A stretch of DNA of 64,000 bases, from assembly GCF_030813595.1 (NCBI RefSeq), contig NZ_JAUSUH010000004.1, positions 339,796 through 403,795 of the forward strand, in the 5' to 3' direction. Source of the stretch: Ancylobacter vacuolatus (GTDB lineage Bacteria; Pseudomonadota; Alphaproteobacteria; Rhizobiales; Xanthobacteraceae). The position numbers were made by a program, and so were the translations under genes. The stretch's first letter is position 1, and each line of letters begins with the position of its first letter. A model generated the notes under the pieces. It was not told the DNA's origin, made no database searches, and saw only the letters and a program-made list of their open reading frames with translations. This document shows positions 1-10,630 of the stretch, piece by piece.

Positions 1-2
1 AT

Positions 3-593
3 CTCGCCCCGAGCTGGATGTTCGCCAGCTTCGACAATATTCTCGCCATCGACATTGGCGGCACCAACATTCGCTGCGGCATCGTCCGGCTCAATCTCGA
101 CAAGGCGGAAGACCTGTCCAAGGCGCGCGTGCGCAGCTTCGAGCTGTGGCGCCATGGCGATGAGGAGCCCAGCCGCGAAGAGGCCGTCGCAACGCTGGTC
201 GGCATGCTGGAAAAGCTGATCGCGCAGGCGAAGAAGGACGATCTGCACCTCGCACCCTTCATCGGCGTCGGCTGCCCCGGTTCGATCGCCGGCGACGGCA
301 CCATCGAGAATGGTGCCCAGAACCTTCCCGGCAATTGGCAGAGCTCGCGCTTCAACCTGCCCTCGGCGCTGTGGGAGGCCATTCCCTCGATCGCCGGCAA
401 CGAGACCACGGTGGTGATGCACAATGACGCCGTGGTGCAGGGGTTGAGCGAGGTGCCCTTCATGCAGGATGTCGAGCATTGGGGCGTGCTGACCATCGGC
501 ACCGGCCTCGGCAATGCCCGCTATACCAATCGCAAGCGCTCCACCGGGAAGGACAGGAGCGGGGGCGGCAAGATGTCGGACGCGAAGGACTGA
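3..593 (+). CDS. ROK-family (glucokinase-like) protein, 5'-truncated by window edge
   Basis: The reading frame is open from the first bases of the window, so the true start probably lies upstream; the first internal ATG is at 18. The protein begins with the ASKHA/ROK phosphate-binding motif AIDIGGTNIRCGI and contains GVGCPGSI, NLPGNW, MHNDA and TIGTGLGN, as in sugar kinases of the ROK family. These would bind ATP and a sugar. It stops shortly after the TIGTGLGN segment, so most of the usual C-terminal ROK half, including the zinc-binding region, is missing. Either this is a short ROK subfamily or the gene is C-terminally truncated. Family is clear; substrate and activity are not. Confidence 0.75.
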   Translation, partial: LAPSWMFASFDNILAIDIGGTNIRCGIVRLNLDKAEDLSKARVRSFELWRHGDEEPSREEAVATLVGMLEKLIAQAKKDDLHLAPFIGVGCPGSIAGDGTIENGAQNLPGNWQSSRFNLPSALWEAIPSIAGNETTVVMHNDAVVQGLSEVPFMQDVEHWGVLTIGTGLGNARYTNRKRSTGKDRSGGGKMSDAKD

Positions 594-601
594 GGCCGGC
601 C

Positions 602-1090
602 TCAGCCCGGGGTGGGCGCCGGCCGCGGGCCGCGCTCCGCCTCGGACGGGCCTGCGCGGCCGGAGGTGCGCCCGGCCGGCGCATCCGCTTCGTCCTCGCC
701 GCCTTCGCGTTCCCGGCGGGCGAGTTCTTCATATTCGCCGCGAATCTTCTCCAGCGCCCCATCGTCCAGCTCCTCCAGATCGAGCAGCACCCGCCGGGTC
801 CCTTCGGTCCGGGCGATCAGCTCGTCGATCTTGATGTGAAGCGCGGCGGTGTCGCGGTTCTGGCTGTTCTGGATCACGAACACCATCAGGAAGGTGATGA
901 TCGTGGTGGAGGTGTTGATGATGAGCTGCCAGGTATCGCCGAAGCCGACAAATGGCCCGGTGAGGGCCCACAGGACGATCAGACCCGCCGCGCCGGCGAA
1001 GGTCACGGGCTTACCGGCCTGGGTCGATATCCATTGGGCGAAGCGGGTGAAATAGGAACGTGTCGGCTTGCCGCCGCTGCTGAGTGCCAT
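602..1090 (-). CDS. Low-affinity iron permease family protein (PF04120-like)
   Basis: A 162-aa membrane protein. Two hydrophobic segments (roughly residues 28-45 and 54-74) are followed by the signature TWQLIINTSTTIITFLMVFVIQ and a charged helix starting with NSQNRD, the typical layout of bacterial 'low affinity iron permease' proteins. The C-terminal 50 residues are acidic, proline-rich and probably disordered. I chose ATG at 1090 because the protein from there begins like family members; a longer reading frame to 1135 adds an unrelated leader. It stands alone. The name comes from a fungal homologue, and transport of iron by the bacterial proteins is not established. Confidence 0.75.
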   Translation of the reverse strand: MALSSGGKPTRSYFTRFAQWISTQAGKPVTFAGAAGLIVLWALTGPFVGFGDTWQLIINTSTTIITFLMVFVIQNSQNRDTAALHIKIDELIARTEGTRRVLLDLEELDDGALEKIRGEYEELARREREGGEDEADAPAGRTSGRAGPSEAERGPRPAPTPG

Positions 1091-1185
1091 GTCGACCTCT
1101 GTGGGACTGTGCGGGAGCGCCCCGCGAAGACACACTCACACACGCGCGTGCGGCGGCGCACGCCGCGCCGCCAGTTCACCGGCAC

Positions 1186-1371
1186 TCAGTCTTCGACGTG
1201 CTCGGGCTTGCCCTTGCGTTTCGTGCTGGCCAACTCTTCCAGCTCCTTCTCGGTCATGGATTTCTCCATCGACTTCGATGCGCCCTTGAGTTCGCTCTTC
1301 TCTGTATCGCCGCGTTTGGCGGAGAGCGCCGCGCCGGCGGCCTTCTGCTGGGCTTTCGATTTGGCAGGCAT
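1186..1371 (-). CDS. DUF3008 family small basic protein
   Basis: A 61-aa, highly charged protein starting MPAKSKAQQKAAGAAL and carrying the MEKSMTEKELEELAST segment typical of DUF3008 proteins. It has no membrane segment or signal peptide and is likely a small, largely helical cytoplasmic protein. The family has no established function; members often sit near general-stress genes. It lies between an iron permease-like gene and a YciF-like gene on the same strand, but the gaps (about 75-95 nt) suggest separate transcription. Confidence 0.75.
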   Translation of the reverse strand: MPAKSKAQQKAAGAALSAKRGDTEKSELKGASKSMEKSMTEKELEELASTKRKGKPEHVED

Positions 1372-1446
1372 GCAGCCTCCTCCCTCGTCTCTCGCCGCAC
1401 CGCGCCGTTGCCGGCCTCGCAGAGGGCGAGGCCTGCAACGTGCGTC

Positions 1447-1953
1447 TTATTCGGCGGCGTGCAGGTTGACGCGGGCTTCCGCCAGCCTGGTCAGCGTGGC
1501 GTCCGTGGCCTTTTCCTCTTCGAGGTTCTTCGCCAGCACGCTGGCGCAGTCCGGTCGTCCCAGCAGTCTTGCCCAGGCGATGAGCGTGCCGTAGCGCGTT
1601 ATCTCATAATGCTCGACCGCCTGCGCCGCCGCGATCAGCGCGGCGTCCAGAACCTGCTTGTCGGCGACCTCGCCGGAGATTTCCTCGGCCTCGTCGATGA
1701 TGCCGTCGATCGCCGGGCAGGTGACCGCCTTGGCTTCCACGCCATGCATCTTGAACACTTCCTCGACGCGAAGGATGTGACCCTCGGTCTCCGACAGATG
1801 CTTCTGGAAATCAGCCTTCAGCTGAGGATCGCTCGCCTTCTCGATCATGTCCGGCAGCGATCTGGCGATCTTCTTCTCTGCATAGTAGATGTCGCGAAGC
1901 GTGTGGACGAAGAGATCGTCCATCGTCTTGATGTCCTTGGAGAACAGACCCAT
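1447..1953 (-). CDS. YciE/YciF ferroxidase-like protein (DUF892)
   Basis: A 168-aa ferritin-like four-helix protein. Conserved features include LRDIYYAEKKIARSLP at the N terminus, HLSETEGHILRVEEVF in the second helix and QAVEHYEITRYGTLIAWA in the third. The Glu/His residues in these helices are those expected to form a di-iron site. YciF-like proteins are induced by osmotic and oxidative stress, and some members are reported as ferroxidases. The start at 1953 follows a GGAGGAA-type ribosome site, read on the minus strand. It belongs to a short run of stress-type genes. Confidence 0.85.
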   Translation of the reverse strand: MGLFSKDIKTMDDLFVHTLRDIYYAEKKIARSLPDMIEKASDPQLKADFQKHLSETEGHILRVEEVFKMHGVEAKAVTCPAIDGIIDEAEEISGEVADKQVLDAALIAAAQAVEHYEITRYGTLIAWARLLGRPDCASVLAKNLEEEKATDATLTRLAEARVNLHAAE

Positions 1954-2094
1954 GGTAAATTCCTCCGTGCGGAATGGATTTATGGGCAGTTTCTGTTGTT
2001 CGGCACCGTGCGCAGCTGATTCCGGCCGACGCTTTGTCAGGTGAACAACGGAACCGGGGATGTCGTTCCAGGATTTCTAACGCGTCCGGCGCGC

Positions 2095-2502
2095 TTACAT
2101 CGGCGCTGGCACCGGTTCGCGCGGGGGAAGGTCGATCGGCGGCGCGGTCGGCTCGTCGAGCGGCTCCTCCACCTCGGGCGTGATGTCCGGGTCCTGGTCG
2201 GGCGGCATCGTTGGCTCATCAATTCCCGGCTGCGGCCGATCCGGCGGCGGCTCGCGCGGCGGCGCCGCCAGAGTTGGCGTGGCGCCCTCCCCCTGCTGGG
2301 GCGGGGGCGGCGCGGGCCAGGGATCGCTGACAGTGGGGGGAATGGGATCGCGAATTTCCGGCACGTCCGGATCGTGCACCGGCGGCTGCACCGGATCGTG
2401 AATCGGGGCTGGGTCAGGGGTGGGCGGCGTGTCCGGAGTTGGCTGGACATCCGGCATCGGCAGCACGCCGGGCGTCGTGGGGTCGGCCTGGCTGGGGGTC
2501 AT
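2095..2502 (-). CDS. Proline/aspartate-rich hypothetical protein
   Basis: A 135-aa protein dominated by Pro, Asp, Glu and Thr, with repeated units of the form (V/T)-P-D-x-x-P-T-P-D and a PPREPPPDRPQP segment. It has no hydrophobic stretch, signal peptide or recognised domain, and is expected to be intrinsically disordered. The start at 2502 is chosen because GGAGGAG lies 8 nt upstream on the minus strand. The low-complexity composition means a spurious frame cannot be excluded, but the strong ribosome site favours a real gene. Confidence 0.5.
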   Translation of the reverse strand: MTPSQADPTTPGVLPMPDVQPTPDTPPTPDPAPIHDPVQPPVHDPDVPEIRDPIPPTVSDPWPAPPPPQQGEGATPTLAAPPREPPPDRPQPGIDEPTMPPDQDPDITPEVEEPLDEPTAPPIDLPPREPVPAPM

Positions 2503-2579
2503 GGCGAACTCTCCTCCCGTTTTGCCTGTCAGGCTCAACGCCGCCCGCAGGCGGGGGGTTCCGGAGAGACGACCCGGCT

Positions 2580-3545
2580 TCAGCCCGCCGCCACCTCGTT
2601 TCGCCAGGGCGGGTTGGCGCCGGCGCGCGTGACCGAGATCGCCGCCGCGCGGCTGGCGAAATCGAGGCTCGCGCCGAGCACGGCTTCCGACATTTCCGAG
2701 AGCGCCTGCGGCGTCGCCAGTTCGCGCTCGACCAGCGCGCAGAGGAAAGCCGCGTTGAAGGTATCGCCGGCCCCCACCGTGTCGGCGACCGTCACCGCCT
2801 GCCCCGGCACCGCCACGTCCAGCCCCTCGCCGAACGCGCGGGCACCCTTGGCTCCGAGCGTAATGAGAACAAGCCGCGGGCCCATGGCGCGGATACGCTC
2901 CGCCTGGGTGGCGATCTCGCCCGGCCCGGTCAGCCAGAACAAGTCCTCGTCGGACAGCTTCACCACATGGCTAAGGCCGATCAGCCGGAAGAGGCGGGCC
3001 CGATAGGTCGCCTCGTGACGGATAAAGCCGGGGCGGATATTGGGATCGAGCATGATGAGCCGCCCGTGCCCATCGACCGCCGTGCGCGCCGCCAGCGCCT
3101 CCATGGCCGAGCCGACCGGCTCGTTCACCAGGCTGAGGCCACCGAAAAAGAGCACCCCGACCTCGTCAGGGAGATTGGGTAGATCGGCCGGGGTGAGCAT
3201 GCGGCCAGCGGTGTTCTCGTCGAGGAAGAGATAGCGCGCCTGCCCCTCCGCCAGCGTGACGAAGGCCAGGGTCGAGGGACGGTCGATCGGCGGGCACAGG
3301 CTGGCATCGGCGCCGGCGGCATCGAGCGCGGCGCGCAACTGCACGCCGAACATGTCGCTCGACAGGCCGTACCAGAAGCGTGTCGACACACCGAGCCGGG
3401 CGGCGGCGATGGCCGTGTTGAACACCGCCCCGCCCGGCAGCGGCAGGAAGGCCTGCCCTTCCGGCGTCGGACGCGGCACCATGTCGATCAGCGCCTCACC
3501 GGCACAGAGCAGGACCGGCGCGGCGGGTTTGGCGGGGGCGGACAT
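2580..3545 (-). CDS. PfkB-family carbohydrate kinase, probable fructokinase
   Basis: A 321-aa ribokinase-fold sugar kinase. The N terminus has CAGEALIDM and GGAVFNTAIAAARLG. The C-terminal DTVGAGDTFNAAF carries the catalytic Asp and the anion hole. It is the last gene of the polyol operon, 26 nt downstream of the mannitol dehydrogenase, so it most likely phosphorylates the fructose made by that enzyme to fructose 6-phosphate, as MtlZ does in Pseudomonas. ATG at 3545 is preceded by GGAG; the longer frame upstream overlaps the neighbouring gene. Substrate is inferred from context. Confidence 0.85.
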   Translation of the reverse strand: MSAPAKPAAPVLLCAGEALIDMVPRPTPEGQAFLPLPGGAVFNTAIAAARLGVSTRFWYGLSSDMFGVQLRAALDAAGADASLCPPIDRPSTLAFVTLAEGQARYLFLDENTAGRMLTPADLPNLPDEVGVLFFGGLSLVNEPVGSAMEALAARTAVDGHGRLIMLDPNIRPGFIRHEATYRARLFRLIGLSHVVKLSDEDLFWLTGPGEIATQAERIRAMGPRLVLITLGAKGARAFGEGLDVAVPGQAVTVADTVGAGDTFNAAFLCALVERELATPQALSEMSEAVLGASLDFASRAAAISVTRAGANPPWRNEVAAG

Positions 3546-3571
3546 GGCGGGAATCTCCGGGATGCTCGGTC

Positions 3572-5008
3572 TCAGCCCGCGAGATAGTCGGTGAGGACCG
3601 CGCGGGCGCCTTTCGCCCATAGCGCGCGCAGCGCCTGCGCGAAAGCCACCACGACCTCCGAATCGCTGCCGAGCTCGCCATAGACCTCGCTCATGGCGAG
3701 CCACACCGCCGGATCGTCCTTGGCTGCGCGGGCACGGACGGTGAGTTCGTCCCAATTGGGATCGTTCGGCTCGATCACCGCGCCGCTGTCGCTCACCCCG
3801 GCGCAGTAGCAGCACCACAGGGCGGATTCGAGTATCAGCCCCTTCGGCAGGCGGCCGGCGGCGCGGTTGTCGCGGATCGAGGGGACGATGAATTTCGGCT
3901 GGCGGTTGGAGCCGTCGAGGCAGAGCCGGCGCACCGTATCCGCCACATCAGGGTTGGCGAAGCGCTCGCGGATGACGGCGTAATAGGCCTCGAGGTCGGT
4001 GTCCGGCACCGGCGGCACGATCGGGATGATCTCCTCGCGCTCCACCTTGTCGAGAAAGACGGAGATCAGGGGATCCTCCATCGCCTCGTGCACCAGATCG
4101 ACATCCATCAGCCCGCCGGGATAGGCGATGATGGCATGGCCGCCATTTAGGATGCGGATCTTCATCGCCTCATAGGCGTGCACCTGCTCGGTGAAGACGA
4201 CGCCGACTTTTTCAAGCGCCGGCCGGCCGGCGGGGAAACGGTCCTCCAGCACCCATTGGCGGAAGGGCTCGCAGGTGACAGGCACCGGATCCATCAGCCC
4301 GAAGGCCGCCGCCATGGCGCGCTCGCGCTCTCCGGTCGCCGGAGTGATGCGGTCGACCATGCCGTTTGGGAAAGCGACATGTGCCTCGACCCAGGCGGCG
4401 AAGTCCGGGTCGGACAGCCGGGCGAGCCCCACCACCACCTGCTGCGTCACATGGCCATTGCCGGGAAGGTTGTCGCAGGACATCACGGTGAAGGGCGGCA
4501 CGCCCGCCGCGCGACGCAGCCTCAGCGCGGCGAGAATGGCGCCGAACGCCGTCTTCGGCGCGTCGGGAGTGGCGGCATCGGCCTTGATGTCAGGGGCGCC
4601 GGTGTCGAGCCGCCCGGCCGAATCCATGAAATAGCCGCCCTCGGTCACGGTGAGGCTGACGATGCGGATTTCCGGCCGCGCCATGGTAGCGATCAGCGCG
4701 CCATTGCCCGGCTCGACCGGGAGAAAGTCGATCATTGCGCCGATGCGGCGGGCGCGCCGGCCGGTGGGATCGAGTTCGATCACGGTGGAGAGGCAGTCCT
4801 GCGCCTTCAGGGCGTCGCGCATCGCCGCGTCGGCCGGGCGCACGCCGGCGCCGATGATGGCCCAGTCATGCCCCTCGCCGAGGGCGAACAGGTCGTCGAG
4901 ATAGACCGCTTGATGGGCCCGGTGGAAATTGCCGAGGCCGATATGGACGATGCCCGGCGTCAGGCGGGCGCGGTCATAGGCGGGAAGCGCGGGGGCGGGG
5001 GTCGTCAT
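3572..5008 (-). CDS. mtlK: Mannitol 2-dehydrogenase family polyol dehydrogenase
   Basis: A 478-aa member of the long-chain mannitol dehydrogenase family, which oxidises D-mannitol, sorbitol or arabitol to the 2-ketose with NAD+. The N terminus has the nucleotide-binding motif HIGLGNFHRAHQA. SCDNLPGNG follows, and the catalytic signature KIRILNGGHA matches the Lys-x4-Asn-x2-His spacing of the Pseudomonas enzyme. Length is normal (about 480-490). It follows the ABC ATPase by 105 nt and precedes the fructokinase, so its product would be phosphorylated by its neighbour. Which polyol is preferred cannot be read from sequence. Confidence 0.9.
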   Translation of the reverse strand: MTTPAPALPAYDRARLTPGIVHIGLGNFHRAHQAVYLDDLFALGEGHDWAIIGAGVRPADAAMRDALKAQDCLSTVIELDPTGRRARRIGAMIDFLPVEPGNGALIATMARPEIRIVSLTVTEGGYFMDSAGRLDTGAPDIKADAATPDAPKTAFGAILAALRLRRAAGVPPFTVMSCDNLPGNGHVTQQVVVGLARLSDPDFAAWVEAHVAFPNGMVDRITPATGERERAMAAAFGLMDPVPVTCEPFRQWVLEDRFPAGRPALEKVGVVFTEQVHAYEAMKIRILNGGHAIIAYPGGLMDVDLVHEAMEDPLISVFLDKVEREEIIPIVPPVPDTDLEAYYAVIRERFANPDVADTVRRLCLDGSNRQPKFIVPSIRDNRAAGRLPKGLILESALWCCYCAGVSDSGAVIEPNDPNWDELTVRARAAKDDPAVWLAMSEVYGELGSDSEVVVAFAQALRALWAKGARAVLTDYLAG

Positions 5009-5113
5009 CTCTCAGGTCTTCCGGTTGTCGCACATGCAGGCACGGGCGACGTTGAAGGCGCGGCCCGGCGGGCACGCGCCCTATCTCAGGCGAGGCAGGC
5101 GGGAGCGCGGGTG

Positions 5114-6112
5114 TTACGCCATCGCCTTGCCGGCGGCATCGAAGCGATGGAGCTTGTCCGCCTGCGGGGCGAGGCTGACCTGCGATCCGTGGCGCAAGGG
5201 CACGTCGCCGCCGACGCGGACATTGATCTGGCCGACGCCCTCGACCTCGACCTTGAGGAACGTGTCGGAGCCGAGGTGCTCACACAGCCCGACCATGCCC
5301 TTCCACGGACCATCCTCGGCGATGTCGATATGCTCAGGGCGAACACCCAGCGTATGGGCGCCGTGCCTGGCCGCTTCCGCGCCCTCGACGAGGTTCATCT
5401 TCGGGCTGCCGATGAAGCCGGCGACGAACAGGTTGGCCGGGGAACGGTAGAGCTCCAGCGGGCTGCCCACCTGCTCGATGCGGCCGGCATTCAGCACCAC
5501 GATGCGGTCGGCCATGGTCATGGCCTCCACCTGGTCGTGGGTGACGTAGACCATCGTGGTCTTGAGCGTGTGGTGCAGCTCTGAAATCTCCTGCCGCATC
5601 GAGACGCGCAGCGCGGCGTCGAGATTGGACAGCGGCTCGTCGAACAGGAACGCCGCCGGCTCGCGCACGATGGCCCGGCCGATGGCGACGCGCTGGCGCT
5701 GGCCGCCGGAAAGCTGGCTCGGCTTGCGGTCGAGATAGGGGGTGAGGTTCAGCACCTTCGCCGCCGCCTCCACCTTGCGCTGCTGCTCCTCGGCCGGCAG
5801 GCCGGCCATGCGCAGCGGGAAGGCGATGTTCTTGCGCACGCTCATATGCGGGTAGAGCGCGTAGCTCTGGAACACCATCGCGAGGCCACGTTTTGCTGGC
5901 GGCAGCCGTGTTGCGTCCTTGCCGTCGATGGAGATGGTGCCGGAGCTTGTGTCCTCCAGCCCGGCGATGAGGCGCAGCAAGGTGGACTTGCCGCAGCCCG
6001 AGGGGCCGACGAACACCACGAACTCGCCCTCAGGGATGACGAGGTCGATCCCTTGAATGATCGACACGCCGCCGAAGGACTTGCGGACCTCGGAAAGAAC
6101 GATCTCGCCCAT
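5114..6112 (-). CDS. smoK: Polyol ABC transporter ATP-binding protein (SmoK/UgpC type)
   Basis: A 332-aa ATPase of the MalK/UgpC class. Walker [10 protein letters not shown] is at residues 36-44, the signature LSGGQRQR near 135, Walker B with [12 protein letters not shown] follows, then the switch THDQVEAMT. The C-terminal 100 residues form the OB-fold regulatory domain typical of sugar importers (LGVRPEHI). An AGGGAGAG ribosome site precedes the ATG, and the gap to the upstream permease is 10 nt. It powers the two permeases encoded just upstream. Sorbitol/mannitol specificity is inferred from the dehydrogenase next to it. Confidence 0.9.
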   Translation of the reverse strand: MGEIVLSEVRKSFGGVSIIQGIDLVIPEGEFVVFVGPSGCGKSTLLRLIAGLEDTSSGTISIDGKDATRLPPAKRGLAMVFQSYALYPHMSVRKNIAFPLRMAGLPAEEQQRKVEAAAKVLNLTPYLDRKPSQLSGGQRQRVAIGRAIVREPAAFLFDEPLSNLDAALRVSMRQEISELHHTLKTTMVYVTHDQVEAMTMADRIVVLNAGRIEQVGSPLELYRSPANLFVAGFIGSPKMNLVEGAEAARHGAHTLGVRPEHIDIAEDGPWKGMVGLCEHLGSDTFLKVEVEGVGQINVRVGGDVPLRHGSQVSLAPQADKLHRFDAAGKAMA

Positions 6113-6122
6113 AAGTCTCTCC

Positions 6123-6953
6123 CTATTTCACGGCGCCGAAGGTCAGCCCGCGCACGAGCTGCTTCTGGCTGAACCAGCCCAGGATCATGATTGGCGCGAT
6201 GGCCATGGTGCTCGCGGCTGAAAGCTTGGCGTAGAACAGCCCTTCCGGGCTGGAATAGCTGGCGATGAAGGCGGTGAGCGGCGCGGCGCTGGCCGCCGTC
6301 AGGTTCAGCGTCCAGAAACTCTCGTTCCAGGCCAGGATGACGTTGAGCAGCAGCGTCGAGGCGATGCCCGGCACGGCCATGGGCGTCAGCACATAGAGGA
6401 TCTCCGACGACAGGGTGGCCCCGTCCATGCGCGCGGCTTCAAGGATCTCGCCGGGGATTTCCTTGAAGTAGGTGTAGAGCATCCACACGATGATCGGCAG
6501 GTTCACCATGGTGAGCACGATGACGAGACCGGTCTTGGTGTCGAGCAGGCCGGCGTCGCGGGCCAGCAGGTAGATCGGCACGAGCACGCCCACCGCCGGC
6601 AGCATCTTGGTGGAGAGCATCCACATCAGGATGTCCTTGGTGCGCTTGCCGGGCACGAAGGCCATCGACCACGCCGCCGGTACGGCGATGATGAGCCCGA
6701 GCACGGTCGAGCCGACCGAGATCACCACCGAATTCCAGAAATGCGCGAGATAGTCGGAGCGCTGGTTCACCGTCTCGTAGTTCTCCAGCGTCCAGTCGAA
6801 GAACAGGAAGGACGGGTGCGAGTTGATCGCCTCGCCCTCGGTCTTGAACGAGGTGAGGAACGTCCAAAGAATGGGGAAGAAGATCAGCAGCGCCACGCCC
6901 CAGGCGAGCACCGTGACGGCGGCCTTGTGGCCCTTGGAAGCCTCGCGTGCCAT
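6123..6953 (-). CDS. smoG: Polyol ABC transporter permease 2 (SmoG/MalG type)
   Basis: A 276-aa inner-membrane permease with six predicted hydrophobic segments. It carries the EAA loop [25 protein letters not shown], which docks on the ATPase. The N-terminal cytoplasmic tail is short, as in MalG-type subunits. It is separated by a single nucleotide from the stop of the first permease and by 10 nt from the ATPase, so the three are clearly cotranscribed. Confidence 0.9.
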   Translation of the reverse strand: MAREASKGHKAAVTVLAWGVALLIFFPILWTFLTSFKTEGEAINSHPSFLFFDWTLENYETVNQRSDYLAHFWNSVVISVGSTVLGLIIAVPAAWSMAFVPGKRTKDILMWMLSTKMLPAVGVLVPIYLLARDAGLLDTKTGLVIVLTMVNLPIIVWMLYTYFKEIPGEILEAARMDGATLSSEILYVLTPMAVPGIASTLLLNVILAWNESFWTLNLTAASAAPLTAFIASYSSPEGLFYAKLSAASTMAIAPIMILGWFSQKQLVRGLTFGAVK

Positions 6954-6954
6954 C

Positions 6955-7827
6955 TCATGCCTCCAGGTTCTTGCCGATCATCCGCATCAGGAAGATCGCG
7001 ACGATGTTGGCGAGGATGACCGCGACGATCCCGCCCGCCGAACCCAGGCCGACGTCGAACTGCAGCATGGACTGCATGTAGACGAGGAAGGTCAGCGTGG
7101 TGGAAGCCGTGCCCGGACCGCCATTGGTGGTGACGAGGATTTCGGCGAAGACCGACAGCAGGAAGATGGTCTGGATCAGCACCACCACTGTCATCGCCCG
7201 CATCAGATGCGGAAGGGTGAGGTGCACGAAGCGCCAGATCGGGCCAGCGCCGTCCATCTCGGCCGCTTCCATCTGCTCACGGTCGAGGCTCTGCATCGCG
7301 GTGAACAGGATCAGCGTCGCGAAGGGCAGCCACTGCCAGGCAACGATGGCGGTGATGGAAGCAAGCGGCGCACTGGCGAAGAAGTCGATCGGTTGCAGCC
7401 CCAGCGCTCGCGCCAGCGCGGCGAACAGCCCGTTGACCGGGTTCATCAGCATGTTCTTCCACACCAGCGCGGACACGCTCGGCATGACGAAGAAGGGGGC
7501 GATGACGAGGATGCGCACGATCCCCTGCCCCCACATGGGCTGGTCGAGCAGCACCGCCAGCGCCACCCCGCCGACAACGGTGATGACAAGCACGCCGAGG
7601 ACGAGGGTGAGCGTGTTTACCAGAGCCGGCCAGAAGGCCGGGTCGGTGAAGAAATAGCTGTAATTCTCGAAGCCGGTGAACTCTTCGGTGCCCGGCATCA
7701 ACAGGTTGAAGCGCAGGAAGGAGAAGTAGATGGTCATGCCCAGCGGCACGATCATCCAGAGGAACAGCAGCACAACCGCCGGGGAGAGCATCAGCCGGCC
7801 GGCAATGCGTGAGGCTTGCGTCGCCAT
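6955..7827 (-). CDS. smoF: Polyol ABC transporter permease 1 (SmoF/MalF type)
   Basis: A 290-aa permease starting MATQASRIAGRLML at 7827, preceded on the minus strand by GGGAGG. A longer frame to 8001 has a leader unlike the family and is rejected. It has about six membrane segments and the EAA motif EAAEMDGAGPIWRFVHLTLPHL. It pairs with the downstream permease to form the channel. A 253-nt gap containing two stem-loops separates it from the binding-protein gene upstream. Confidence 0.9.
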   Translation of the reverse strand: MATQASRIAGRLMLSPAVVLLFLWMIVPLGMTIYFSFLRFNLLMPGTEEFTGFENYSYFFTDPAFWPALVNTLTLVLGVLVITVVGGVALAVLLDQPMWGQGIVRILVIAPFFVMPSVSALVWKNMLMNPVNGLFAALARALGLQPIDFFASAPLASITAIVAWQWLPFATLILFTAMQSLDREQMEAAEMDGAGPIWRFVHLTLPHLMRAMTVVVLIQTIFLLSVFAEILVTTNGGPGTASTTLTFLVYMQSMLQFDVGLGSAGGIVAVILANIVAIFLMRMIGKNLEA

Positions 7828-7966
7828 GGAGGGCCTCCCTGGCCAAGGCGCACCGCTGGCGACGCGCGCCGCGGGCTCGGAGAAACGGAACGGATCGGGT
7901 TCGACGGCGCCGCGGCACCGGGAGTCGCCGGCGTGAGCGCGAGGTTTCACCCCTCTCAGGGGGAGG

Positions 7967-8011
7967 TCCCGACACGGCGCGGGAGCGGGAGACACCCGCA
8001 CCGTGTCGGGA
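7967..8011 (-). other. Intercistronic stem-loop between binding-protein and permease genes
   Basis: An 11-bp perfect inverted repeat (TCCCGACACGG at 7967-7977, CCGTGTCGGGA at 8001-8011) with a 23-nt loop sits between the binding-protein gene and the first permease. There is no T-tract. Such structures commonly stabilise the binding-protein part of the message so that it is made in excess over the membrane subunits. Confidence 0.5.
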
Positions 8012-8048
8012 AACAGCCCGGCGCGGGCGGGCGCCGGGCGGACCGATC

Positions 8049-8069
8049 GGCCTTCGCAGCGCGAAGGCC
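8049..8069 (-). other. Short stem-loop just after the binding-protein stop codon
   Basis: GGCCTTCG (8049-8056) pairs with CGAAGGCC (8062-8069) around a 5-nt loop, about 12 nt downstream of the binding-protein stop. No T-run follows on the minus strand, so it looks more like an RNA-processing barrier or partial attenuator than a full terminator. Confidence 0.45.
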
Positions 8070-8080
8070 GGCAGAAGCGC

Positions 8081-9403
<1,323 letters not shown>

Positions 9404-9427
9404 AGCTCTCCTCCCTTCGGCGTTTTT

Positions 9428-9481
9428 GAGCAAATAATCGCCGTATGGGCAAATACTCACGCGCACCCCTGCGGGCGTCAA
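9428..9481 (-). promoter_or_regulatory. Candidate promoter and operator of the polyol operon
   Basis: Two direct repeats, GAGCAAATAATC (9428-9439) and GGGCAAATACTC (9447-9458), are spaced 19 bp apart, about two helical turns. On the minus strand a TTGACG -35-like box (9481-9476) is 17 bp from a weak -10 overlapping the second repeat. This fits repression by the SorC-type regulator encoded upstream. Motif recognition is by eye only. Confidence 0.45.
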
Positions 9482-9670
9482 GTGAATTCGATGCTGCAGG
9501 CGCGAGCATCCCGCCCGCCTTTTGTCGAAAGCGCGGCATTATGTGGTATTATATTCAGCATTCCGGCCACTTAGTGTGCACCCCACGCGTCGCGCCGGCA
9601 CGCTGCCGATGCGTCACAGGCCTCACATGCACGTGTGGCGGGGTCCCTGGGCGGAGGCTTGGGCGGAGGC

Positions 9671-10630
9671 TCAGCCCGCCAGAATGCCGGCGGCGGTGGG
9701 CTCGTCGGTGACGAGGCCGTTAATAATGCCGGAGGTCAGCGCCGCCCGGAGTGCCACGATCTTGGCCTCCCCGGCGGCGATGCCGATGACCGGGCGCTCG
9801 CGCGTCGCAATCTCCACCCGCACGCCGGTAAGGCGGGCATTGAGCGCGAGGTCGAGATAGCGCCCCTGCCCGTCATAGATCCAGCCGGCCACCTCGCCAG
9901 CCGCGCCGACGCGCTGGATCTCGTGCAGTTCGTCCGCAGTGAGGAAGCCGTCGGTCATCAACGGCGCGTCCTCGCTCATCTGGCCGACGCCGACAAAGGT
10001 CACATCCGCCGCCTGCGCCAGCCCGCGCACCTTGCGCACCGCGCCCAGCGACTGGAGCGTGCGGTTCTCCTCGACCGTATCGACCAGCACCGGAACCGGC
10101 ATCGGGTAATGCGGCGCCCGCACCTTCTCGGCCAGGCGCATGATGACCTCGAAATAGGAGGCGGAGCCGTCCAGCGCGATATTGCCGAGCAGCGAGACGA
10201 GGCGGTGCTGCGGCGCCTCCACCGGGCTCAGCGCATCCACCATGCCGCGCAGCGCCCGGCCGGTGCCGAGCGCGATGACGCGCGAGCCGCTCTCCGCCAG
10301 CACCCGCTCCATCTCCTCGGCGGCAGCGGGGGCGATGGAGCGCACCGGGTCGCGCGACGGGCCGAGGCCCGGCATCACCCGGCAGCGCACCAGCCCGAAG
10401 CGTTCGCGCAGCGCCGCTTCCAGTTCGACGCAACGGGCAAGGTGATGGTTCAGCCGCACATGGATGAGGCCCGCCGCCACCGCCCGGCTGACGAGGCGCT
10501 GCGCCCTCTGGCGCGACAGCCCCATCTCGCTGGCGATCTGGTCCTGCGTCAGGCCCCCGACATAATAGAGCCAAGCCGCGCGGGCAGCCTGGTCGTCGAT
10601 CGAAGCGTCCATGTCGGGGGGCAGGCTCAT
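9671..10630 (-). CDS. SorC-family (DeoR/SorC) sugar-binding transcriptional regulator
   Basis: A 319-aa regulator. An N-terminal helix-turn-helix (about residues 25-52, YYVGGLTQDQIASEMGLSRQRAQRLV) is followed by a SorC-type phosphosugar-binding domain with IALGTGRALRGMV, DVTFVGVGQMS and GIAAGEAK. Its ATG overlaps the stop of the upstream HAD gene (ATGA), so the two are translationally coupled. It sits 267 nt upstream of the binding-protein gene on the same strand. Regulators of this type (SmoC in Rhodobacter) control sorbitol/mannitol operons and respond to a phosphorylated sugar or free polyol. Confidence 0.88.
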   Translation of the reverse strand: MSLPPDMDASIDDQAARAAWLYYVGGLTQDQIASEMGLSRQRAQRLVSRAVAAGLIHVRLNHHLARCVELEAALRERFGLVRCRVMPGLGPSRDPVRSIAPAAAEEMERVLAESGSRVIALGTGRALRGMVDALSPVEAPQHRLVSLLGNIALDGSASYFEVIMRLAEKVRAPHYPMPVPVLVDTVEENRTLQSLGAVRKVRGLAQAADVTFVGVGQMSEDAPLMTDGFLTADELHEIQRVGAAGEVAGWIYDGQGRYLDLALNARLTGVRVEIATRERPVIGIAAGEAKIVALRAALTSGIINGLVTDEPTAAGILAG

